Assembly (NCBI GenBank): GCA_947627125.1
Contig: CANQUY010000066.1
Coordinates: 1-9,863 of the forward strand
DNA from: an uncultured Clostridia bacterium
Lineage (GTDB): Bacteria > Bacillota > Clostridia > Christensenellales > Borkfalkiaceae
DNA length: 9,863 nucleotides
Reading direction: 5' to 3'
The position numbers and the translations under genes were made by a program. Below are positions 1 to 9,700 of the stretch, piece by piece. The notes beneath the pieces are model-generated. The model searched no databases and was not told the DNA's origin. It saw only the letters and a program-made list of their open reading frames with translations. Numbering within the stretch: the first letter of the stretch is position 1; every line of letters starts with the position of its first letter.

Positions 1-62
1 GGCGAGATGCTTCGGTAGAGCCCTCGCAGACTTCGTTCATGCTCTCGTTCTCAGCATGACGC
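1..62. repeat. 3' part of a second hairpin element copy, cut by window edge
   Basis: Bases 1-62 match 167-228 of the complete copy exactly, ending in the same CTCAGCATGACGC arm at 50-62. With the spacer that follows, 1-91 matches 167-257 with one difference (T at 78, C at 244). Confidence 0.85.
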
Positions 63-84
63 CGCCACCCACGGAAATAGCCCC
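63..84. repeat. 22-bp spacer between hairpin copies
   Basis: This spacer recurs at 229-250 with a single base change (78 versus 244). Because the spacer is repeated together with the element, the duplicated unit is element plus spacer, with a period of 166 bases. Confidence 0.75.
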
Positions 85-228
85 GCGTCATTCTGAGAAA
101 CGGAGTAGGACGAGGGAACGGGGGCTGACCCGAAGAATCTCGCGGGGCGTATGCGGTTTTCTTCGCGGCGAGATGCTTCGGTAGAGCCCTCGCAGACTTC
201 GTTCATGCTCTCGTTCTCAGCATGACGC
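85..228. repeat. Complete palindromic hairpin repeat element (MITE/REP-like), 144 bp
   Basis: The outer arms at 85-99 and 214-228 are inverted repeats (15 bp, one mismatch), beginning GCGTCATTCTGAG and ending CTCAGCATGACGC. Inner arms CCGAAGAATCTCGC at 130-143 and GCGAGATGCTTCGG at 168-181 pair with one mismatch around a 24-base loop. No credible protein gene lies inside. The TCATTCTGAG / GAAGAATCTC words are typical of abundant non-coding intergenic repeats in uncultured Clostridia-like genomes; that comparison is from memory. Confidence 0.75.
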
Positions 229-310
229 CGCCACCCACGGAAACAGCCCCGCGTCATGCAGAGGGAGCGCATGCGACCGATGGATCCCGACGATGAAAGG
301 ACGAGGCATA
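229..310. repeat. Second spacer and degenerate start of a third hairpin copy
   Basis: After the repeated spacer (229-250), GCGTCATGCAGAG at 251-263 resembles the left arm GCGTCATTCTGAG, in the right phase for a third unit. The sequence then diverges: CGACCGATGGATCCC sits roughly where CGAAGAATCTCGC would be expected. It looks like the left half of a different subfamily or a decayed, truncated copy. No right arm is found before the terminator. Confidence 0.5.
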
Positions 311-338
311 CAAAAGAGCGCCCGCAGGCGCTCTTTTG
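311..338 (-). terminator. Rho-independent terminator, possibly bidirectional
   Basis: CAAAAGAGCGCC and GGCGCTCTTTTG form a perfect 12-bp stem around a four-base loop at 323-326. Read on the minus strand, the hairpin begins 16 bases after the TAA of the giant gene and its 3' arm ends in TTTTG. The A-run preceding and T-run closing the stem make it symmetrical, so it could also stop transcription arriving on the plus strand from the left. Confidence 0.85.
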
Positions 339-354
339 GAAAAAGTGGAATGAC

Positions 355-711
355 TTATACGTTCTGTGGGGTTACATGCACTTCGTACTCGAATACGAAT
401 GTTTCGTTGCCCAGTGCATATGTTGCACGGATTTTAACGTGAGCGTAGTTGTAATTGTCTGTACTACCCCGTTTTTCGTCTGCTACATTTGATGCACTGA
501 AGGTATTATAATTTGCACTCTGCGAATCATTATTAAAGACGAAACAGTATTCTGCGGACTTGAAGGACAGGAATCCGGCCATTTCACCTTCCAGTTGTAC
601 ATTCCGGACTTGATTTGAATCAACACTCGCATTATAGGTGTAGTATGTGCCCAAAAAACCTAACGATGTTTTTTTCTTCGTTGCGTTAAGCGTCACTTGC
701 CCATTCTCTAT
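355..711 (-). other. Beta-rich C-terminal tail without a visible surface anchor
   Basis: The last 118 residues start IENGQVTLNATKKKT and end EYEVHVTPQNV. The segment is rich in Asn, Tyr, Ser and aromatic strands and contains one Cys (AEYCFVFNN), resembling an Ig-like or similar beta sandwich. There is no LPXTG, no hydrophobic anchor with a positive tail and no SLH motif. Attachment, if any, would have to be by the unseen N-terminus or by non-covalent binding. Confidence 0.5.
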
Positions 712-3700
712 CCACAATGCCTCGACGGTAATGTCGATCGGAGCGTCTTTGCCCTTATTGACGGCTGTGACTTGCTCCCAACCGCTGTCTGTCTTTTGAT
801 ACCAACCGAGGAAGGTGTAGCCCTCCGCGATAGGCGTGACGAGCGTGTAGGTGTCCTCCGTGAACTGCCCGCTGTACTCATTGTAGAGCGTTTCGCCATC
901 GACCTTGAATTCGACAACCGATTGATATGTCACCGTATCAATTTCGTAGAGAACGGTGAATTCTGTACCCGTTTGGTTAAAGTTGACCGTCCAGCGGCTC
1001 TTGACGTCCACGCCCTCGGCATAGGCGGGCTTTTCGGGAGGAAGTGTGACTTCTTGCATATCGTCATTCGTCACGGTGTATGCTGCGGCAAACTCTTCCC
1101 CTTTCGCCTTAAAGGTGACCTGTGCGCCGTATTCCATGTCATAGGTGTACTTCCAGAGGCCGCCCTCGTCAAGGTTCCAACCCTCTCCGATCTCTTCCTC
1201 CGACCAGAACGTGACGGTGTACATGTGCTTATACTGCTGTGCGTAGAAGGTGTCGGCGGTAAGGACCTTGCCGACCTCTGCGCCGAGCAGATCCATGTTG
1301 TCCACATAGAACTCTTTGCCGTCATCGGGAAGATCGGGATAGATAAGTGTGCTATACAGCGTGTTTTGGGTATAGCCGTCGGAGCCTGTGGAAACCATGA
1401 CGTCCTGCGTGCCGAGCGTTTCTATTGCGCCGCCGCCGTAGGTGTAGTACTTGTAGGTCACAGTGAAGGTCTGTGCCTCGAGATAGATGGCGCCCTCGCG
1501 GACGTCGGCCGTGGCGGGATCGTCCCAGCCCGTGGTCGGGTCGGCGGTGTTGAGTTTTTCGATCATGCCGCCCATGCCGTGCGCTTCACCGCCGACTTCT
1601 TCGGAAATGTCGTGCGTTTTTTCCTCGGCGCCATCTTCCATGACACCGCAAGGATTCCGCCAACGGAGCGAGGCGGTAACCGTGATAATGCTGACGATCG
1701 ATGTCTTGACCGAGAGGTCGCGGATAGAGCCGTCTTTATCCTCGGAAAGAACGATATTCAAGTCGCCCAAAATTCCTTTCGCGAGCGCATCCCCGTTGAG
1801 GGTCAGATCCCACGAGGCGGGCGTCGTAACATTGCCGTTTTCGTCCTTAGCTTCGGGGGTATAGGTGTAATCTTTGAGAACGTCTTCAAGACGCTGGCCG
1901 AAGTCAACGACCTGTTCGGGTTCCGTGGAACTTCCTCCCGCGCTCTGAAGAGCTCTGGTAAGAGCATCGCTGAAATTCAGGATAAATCCGAGTTGATTCA
2001 AAATATCGCTCATGAAGTTATCGAGCGGCATAGCACGGTAGAGAGTGATATAATTCTCCGAATCGTAAGGTACTTCCTCTACGGTAAGAACCCAATTTCT
2101 GAAATAAGATTTCTGAACACGCTTGATATATACCATGCCATTCTTGATTGTAATATCGACCGTGCTAGTACCGTTTATGGCAACAATTGCCCCCGAATGA
2201 GCCCCATTATACTCAAGCCTCAGGTTGATGCCGAGGTCGCCGTTTTCATCGACGGTAATCGACACTGCAATCAATTGAATGGTGACATCGAGTCTTATGA
2301 TCCCGATGAAATTCAGATCGGCCGTGACTGTTCCGTCAATATAGAAGTTGTTGTTGACGGCGTAGTGGTGCGGGGTCTGTTCGCCCGAGATGAGCTCGTT
2401 GTTCTCATTCTCGCCGTGCGTTGCGCTCTTGGCGAGGGCCTGAAGGAGCCTGTCTGCGCCGAGGAAGCTGCGGTAATCGCCTTCAGGCACGACCGGATCG
2501 ATCGGCGTATAGGTAATGGAACCGCTGAGCGAGGTATTGAGGATCCCCTCTTTGTCGTAAATGTTCTGAAGGTTGAGCTCTTTGAACCGGCCGAAACGGT
2601 AAGTTACCGTTCCATCCTCCATTTTATCTGCTATAAAGCGGCCGTTTTCGTCAAATTCCGCCGCCGTCTTGGTGAGCGTCGCCTTGACGTTTTCAAGGCC
2701 CTTCATGCCGTAAAGACCCTTGGAATTGAGCTCGATCTTGAGCTCCTCCGCGCCGATGGTGAGGCCTGCGAGATAGTCGCCGAGGTTGAATTCCCTCTCT
2801 TCAGTGGTTTCGTCGAGCGCAGCGGGCTGCACCTCGGCATCCGCTCCGCTTTCCCCTCCGCCGAGGAGGCCTTGGATCAAAGGTTGAACAAGTCCGCCGA
2901 ATGCCTTGAATTGCTTCACGCTCTCGGTAGAGAGATACTTGGAGATCATGTAATCGTTGAGGATCTCAACGTCCACGCCGAACATGGGCAGGGCGGCGGA
3001 GAGAAGGGACATGATCTCTCCCGCAGGCGCATAGAGCATGACGGGCTTGTATCCGGGAACTGTTTCCGCGGTCGAATTCACGTCGCCGAACTGCGAGAGG
3101 GTGACATAGAAGTCGAGCTCGTTGTCCTTTTTCGCGTTGCCGCTCTCGTCCTTTTCGGGCGCGCCGTCAACAATGTACACGTCAATGTAGAGGCTGCTGT
3201 CCGCCTCGTTCTGCGCCGCAATATTGATGGAGGCGTGCATGTAGACGTCGCTGTCGATCCAGAAATTCTTTCCGTCCACAGCGAGGTGGAAGAGGTTGCT
3301 GTTGCCGCGGTGGGTCTGCATGCTCGCGTCGATCTTATACTTGACGCCGTTTTGAGGGGCATACATTTCCTCTGAAGAGGTGACCGTTCCGCTGAAGGTG
3401 AGCGAGAGGTCGGTCGTGTTCAGAAGGGAAACGGCAGAACCGAGGTAGCCGATGATATCTATGAATTCGTCCGTGCCGAGATAGTTGACATTTTCGGGCA
3501 TTGCGGGGAGAGGTCTTGCGAGCGCGGTGAGCGTAATATCGCCTATAAGTTGAATATTTTGCGCTTCCGCTCCCTCCTGCGCAGGCATGTCGAGGGTGAG
3601 GGAAAGTTTGACCGAAAGGGTATTCTCCGCCGCCGCGAGTTTCGCCGAGATCCCGTTGTAGGATACGGCGAGAAGGCCGCCCTCTTCCTCCGAATTTTCG

Positions 3701-6700
3701 ATCTTAAGCCCGCCGAGGAGCTTTGCGAAGTCAAATTTCTCTTCCGTCATGAATCCGCCGACAAATTCCGTGATCGCGCCGACGAGCCCCGAGAGCGCTT
3801 CCCCGCCCTCTGCAAGGGCGAGCGCGGAGCTTATTTCGCCCTCCGCTCCCTCGGGCGTTTCTTCCAAAATATCCTTGATATAGCTCAAAATCGCGTTCTT
3901 GACGGCGTTGAAGGCGTCCCCGATCTTTGCGAAATCGGCAAAGACAATATTCGCTCCGACATTGCCGTAGGCGAGCTTCACCATGGCGGTATCCGCATAG
4001 ACGGAGATCGTGTGGTGATAGCCGAGCGCGGAGAACACGACGTCGCCGCGGAAGGCAAAGCCATTCTCCCACGAAATGCCCGCATTCTCGAGATAGACGG
4101 CGATTTCGTTTCCGTTATAGCTGAGGGTGAGGTCGGCAAAGGAGATGCCCTGGGCCTCCTTGAACTTCCGCACGAGCTCCGTAACACTGCCGAGGGAGAG
4201 AGAATAGCCGTCGGTATCGGTTTCAAATGTGCCGCCCGCCTTGACCGTCGCCGTGAGGGCGTTGTTGAGGGCGGAGAGGGCAATTTCGTCCTCCCCCACG
4301 GAGAGCCGCACGCCGCCGAGGGAAGCCTTCACGCCGAACAGCGCGAGGAGATCGTCGAGCAAAATGTCGACGTCGAGAAGGGAATCCGCATTGCCGATAT
4401 CCACGATCTTCCCGAGGTCCGCGATGAGCTGTTCGAGATCGTCCGTTCCGCTCTCCCCGCCGCTTTCGGTGAAGATGGCAATGAGAGCCTTGAGTTCTTC
4501 CGCAGTGGCCGTGACTTTGAAGCCGTCCGAACCGTCGGGATCGTTGAACAGCATGAGATAGACCGTTCCGCCCGCATATTGCAGAAGAATGCGCCGCGAA
4601 GCCTCGCCGTAGCCGAGGGTGAGGTCGGCCTTGACGGTGAGCGCATTGATATCGAAATCAATATTGCCCGCGAGGGTGAATTCGCCTTTGTAATTGACTT
4701 CCGCATGGAGATAGCCTACCTTCACCATGTCGTACACGGCATTGACGGCGGACATGACGTCCACGCATTCGTCGAGATCGGGAAGCGCCGCGCCCTCGCC
4801 CTTGGCAAGGTCAAGCGTTGCGCCCGCGACGGAGAGCGAAATGCCGTCCCCTTTGACCGTCATCTGCACCGTGCCGAGCGAGAGATCCATGCCGAGCGCT
4901 CCCAACAGTTCATCCGCCGCGATCTGCAGCCCGAGGGCATTTTCCCCCGCCGAGAAGAGCGCAATGACGTCGCCGAATCTGAGGCTCAGGATCTTGCCGA
5001 GGAGGGAGAGTTCCTCCTCCCCGCTCTCCGTGAATTGCTGTGCAAATGCAGCGATATCCTCGACGTTTGCCTTGAGTTTGATATCGTCAAGTATCACATA
5101 GACTTCGTTTTCGCGATAGACGACGGAAACTTTCTTCGCGGCAGAACCGTAACTCACGTCAAGATCTGCAACGATACAGAGGTTCCGAATGTCGATACTG
5201 ACATTGCCCGTGACGGAGAGGTTTGCCTTCTCGCTCGCGTAATCGACATTGAGATCGAGATATTGATTTTGGAAGAGGCCATAGAGGCCGATAACGTAGG
5301 GCATGACCTCCGTATAGCCGCGGGTGTCCGTCGCGAACGGTTCTCCCGCCGTGACCGTCGCATTGAGGGCTCCGTCAAGGGCGGAGATGCCGATCTCGCC
5401 GTCCGCAGCGGAGAGCTGTACATTCCCGATCTCAAGATCGAGGCCGAGGGCGGAGAGAAGCCTGCCGAGCGCGAGCGTGGCGGTAAACTTGCCCTGTTCC
5501 GTCTTTGCGTCCGTGATGAGTTCGCCAAGACTGCCGAGAAGATCTGCGGGCAAGGAGGAGAGGCCGCCCGTTCCGCTTCCCGTGAAGAGCCCGACGAATT
5601 CGCCGATCTCATCGAGCCCCGCCTTGACTTTCACACCGTCGAGGTTGAGATAGAGTGCACCGTCGCCGATATAGGACACACGAACGGGCTTTGTCTGCCC
5701 TTCCGCGGTGACCGTGAGGAGGGCGGAGAGCTTGAGCGCGGACGGATCCTCGAAGGAGAAATACACCGTGCCGTCCACCGAGATCGCGCCCGTATAGTGC
5801 ACTTCCGCCTGCAGAATGCGGCTCTCGAGGAAGGAGGCGGCCGTCTGCAACAGCGGATCGATATCCGCATACGCCCCCTCGTTGAGTGCGGGAAGGGCCT
5901 CCCCCGCCGTGAGGGTGAGATCTGCGCCGAGCACGGAGAGGTCGACTTTCCCCTCCGAGATCGTGATGAGAAGGTCGCCGAGGTCGAAGTCGATCCCGAG
6001 GGAGAGCGCCTTCAAAAGTTCCGTCCCTCTGACGGCAATGTGCAGTGCGCTCTTTCCGTTTGCGCTCGTTTCGATGAAGGTGAAATAGCTGTCTAAGCGC
6101 AGGGTGAGAAGGGTTTCGATCAAGGTTTCGAGGTCGGGAGAATTGATCTCTCCCATGCCGACCTCTGTTCCCAAAATGCTTGTGATGAATGCCGCCAGCG
6201 TATCGACGCTCCCCTTCACCTTGAGGCCGTTGACTTCCGCAAGGATGGTCCCCTCGGGCAGATAGAAGAGCTTGAGGGCGAGAGCGATATTCTGATAGCG
6301 GACGGTGACGTCGGCATACACCGTCATGGTGCCGAGGGCGAGGTTGAGCGTCCCCTTGACGCTAAGATCGAGTTCTTCGGAAGCGTAGGAGATGTCCGCT
6401 TTCACCGTTTCGCCGCGGAAGATCGCAAGGAGCGTCTTTGCATATTTTACGATCTCGGTGTAGCCGAACGTGCTGACCGTGAACCTCTTGCCCCTTGCAA
6501 CGTCGAGCGTGAGGGCCCCCTGCATGGCGGAAACGGAGAGCGTTGTCCCGTCTGCCGTGATCTCCGCGTCGCCGAGGGAGAGGCCGACGTTGAAGGCCCT
6601 CAATATCTCGTCGAGGGCGACCGTCGCCTTGAATGCCCCGTCCCCGGGTTCTGTCTGCACAATGGCCCCGAGATTTTGAAGGAGCTGTTCGACCGCAGAG

Positions 6701-9700
6701 GCCGTGTCGGTGTTCCCGCCGCTCTCTGTGAGCGAGGAGATGAGCTCTGCCGCCGCCGCGACGTCCGCCTTGAACCGCAGGCCGTCCACGGTGAGGTAGA
6801 TCATGCCGTCGCCGACGAAGGAAACTCCGAACGCCTTTTCCGCGCCGCGGTAGGACGCCGTGAGGGATGCGTCGATCTGCAGCGGGTCAACGTTGAGCTT
6901 GATCTCGCCCGCAAGGGTGAACTCCCCGAGCGAGCCCTTGAGTTCGGCGGTGAGATAGGTATTGTCTTTGAAGAGCGTGACTGCCGTTTTGATGAGCGGT
7001 ATGAGGTCCGCATAGCCCTCGAGGTTCGCTTTCGCGGGAAGAGTTTCTGCCGCAAAGACCTCTGCGCGGAGCCCTGCGACGGAGAGAAGCACACCGCCCT
7101 CTCTGACCGTGACGTCCGCTTCGCCCAATCTGAAATCGCCGAGGTCGAAACCGAGGCTTTGGACGAGAAGATCGAGCGCGAGCTTCATTTCAAGGGACTT
7201 ATCGCCGTTTTTGAGGGCGGGGATGAGCGTCTTGAAGTCGATAGACAGGAGCCCGCCGAGGAGCGCTTCCGTCCCGCTCTGCGTACTGCCGCCGAGAAGG
7301 GACGCGACTTCGCCGACGTCCGCCGTGAACTTGAGCCCGTCCACGGTGAGATAGACTGCGCTGTCTTGGTAGAGAACAGAGATCTCCTTGACGGCTTTCC
7401 CGTACGAAAGAGTAAGCTGTGCCGCGGCGGCGGGCATGCCCTCCTCCGCCTTGAGAGCGACCGTGAGGTCCCCGTCAAGCGAAATTTCGCCGCTTTGATA
7501 GCTGAGAGAGATCTTCAGCCCGTCGCCCTGTAAGAGATCGCGGATCCCGAGAATGTAGGGCAGAACTTCCACATAGTCGCCGTCATTTTCCGCCTCGAAG
7601 GGCTCGCCCGCGCCGATCTTTGCCGTGAGTGCACCGTTCATTGCGGAGAGTTGAAGCGAATCTTCTCCCTCGCTCAGCGTGAGATCCCCGAGCGCCATGC
7701 CGAGATCGATGCCAAAGGCATTCAGAACGGCATCGAGCGCGACCGTCGCCGCAAACGCTTTGCCGTCATTCCTGATCTTGACGAAGGAGCCCAAGTTCTC
7801 GAGCAACGTTTCCACGGGATCGAGAGAGGATGCGCTCCCGCCCGTGAATGCGGCGATGAGCTCCCCGATCTCCTCCGTTGTTGCGCCGATCTTCAGTCCG
7901 TCTACCTCCACGAGGACGGTATTCGAGGCGTGCACGAAGCCGAAGCGGAAAAGCTTTTCCCCGCCTGCCGCGCCGAGCGTGAGGGTTGCGGAAACGTTGA
8001 GCGCGGCGAGGTCGAGGGCAATGTTCCCCGCGACGGAAATATCGCCCTTATAGTTGATTTCCGCGGAGATGAAATTGTTTTGAACGAGGCCGACCGCCGT
8101 CTTTAAGACGGGGAGAATATCGACATAGCTCGAGAGATTCTTTGCGGGCTTGGGCGCAGATTTGGCCTCGGTGAAGGTCAATTTTGCCCCCGCGGCAATA
8201 AGCTCGAGCTTGCCGCCGCGCACCTTTACTTTTGCGGTGCCCAATGCGAAATCGCCGAGGTCTACCCCGAGGCCGCTCAAGAGCTCATCAACGGCAAGCT
8301 GAATTTCGAGCGTGTCGGTTCCGTTCTTGAGTACGGGAATAATTGTTCCGAAGTCCAGCCCGAGCACTGTGCCGAGAATTTCACCGACCTCAAGGTTCCC
8401 CGTTTCCTCTCCTGCAATACCGAGAAGAGTTGCAATTTCTGTAACATTGGCCTTTAACTTGATCCCGTCTACGAGCACATAGACGGTATTTTCCTTATAA
8501 GTAACGGTGAGTTCCTTCGTAACATTGCCGTAGGTAAGATCAAGATTTGCAACGGCCACAACGGGCTCCGTGCCGAGCAGGATATTCCCGCTGAGCTCTA
8601 CTCCCGCCTCTGCATTCTTATAGCTGAGGGCAATGTCGATCTTCCCGCCTTGGATGAGCTCATAGACGCCCATCACATAGGGCAAAACTTCCGTATAACC
8701 CTCTGTTTCTACGTCAAAGGAGCTCCCCTGTTCGAGCGTGACGCTCAGAGCATTGTCGAGAGCGTTGACAGAGATCTTTCCGTCGGCAATGACAGCCTCT
8801 GCCTGTCCGATCTCCATCGACACGCCGAACGCCTCCAAGATCTTATCCACGGCAAGGGTCAGCTTCACGCCGTTCCCCTCCGTGCCGACGCTCACGAGCT
8901 CACTGAGATTTTCGAGCAGTTTCTCCACGGGCGTCAGCTCTGCCTCTGCCATTTGCGCCGTGCCGAGCATGCCGACAAGGTCTGCAATCTCATCAAGCCC
9001 CGCTTTGATCTTTAAGCCGTCGATTTCGAGATAGATATTTCCGTCGTTGACAAAGCCGACCTTGATTGCCTTGACGGCTTCCTGATAGGTGAGTTCGAGC
9101 TCTGCGGCGAGTTTGAGCTGCGCAATGTCGAACCTCACCTCTCCCGCCAACGTAAGGTCGCCCGCGTAGTTGATCTGCGCCGCGATATAGTTGTTTTGAA
9201 GGAGTCCGACAACCGTTTCCACGGTGGGGGCAAGTTCGGTATAGCCTGTGAGATCTTCGATTTCGGGAGCCTCTTCCGCGGCAGAGATCGTCACTTCCAA
9301 TCCCTCCGCCGTGACGCGAATGCCCTCGCCGATCTCCACATTCACTGTGCCGAGCGAAAGGTCTACCCCGAGGCCGCTCAAGAGCTCATCAACGGCAAGC
9401 TGAATTTCGAGCGTGTCGGTTCCGTTCTTGAGTACGGGGATAATTGTTCCGAAATCCAAGCCGAGCACTGTGCCGAGAATTTCTCCGACCTCAAGGTTCC
9501 CCGTTTCCTCTCCCGCAATGCCGAGAAGAGTTGCAATTTCTGTAACATTGGCCTTTAACTTGATCCCGTCTACAAGCACATAGACGGTATTTTCCTTATA
9601 TGTAACGGTGAGTTCCTTCGTAACATTGCCGTAGGTGAGATCAAGATTTGCAACGGCCACAACGGGCTCCGTGCCGAGCAGGATATCCCCGCCGAGTTCT

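Noticed and set aside
1..257. CRISPR array
   Set aside because: The repeat unit is 166 bp with nearly identical 'spacers'; this is a tandem of a palindromic element, not short repeats with unique spacers.
51..272. 73-codon minus-strand frame in the left intergenic region
   Set aside because: It runs through the hairpin repeat copies and its spacer; it is chance coding in a repeat element.
256..492. 78-codon plus-strand frame
   Set aside because: It spans the terminator hairpin and the antisense of the giant gene's end, with no plausible ribosome binding site.
355..711. Sortase (LPXTG) or transmembrane anchor at the C-terminus
   Set aside because: The last residues are polar and beta-like (EYEVHVTPQNV), with no LPXTG-like motif, hydrophobic stretch or positive tail.
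697..3375. 892-codon open frame on the plus strand
   Set aside because: It lies exactly opposite the codons of the giant gene, its product has no recognisable domain and an odd Arg/Glu/His-rich composition, and its openness is explained by rarity of TTA, CTA and TCA in the sense gene.
3550..6096. 848-codon open frame on the plus strand
   Set aside because: Same phase and same explanation. Its sequence shows only the mirrored periodicity of the repeat array, whereas the minus-strand frame has coherent domain repeats.
6676..7533. 285-codon plus-strand frame
   Set aside because: A mirror of the module array in the same antisense phase, without start context or domain signal.
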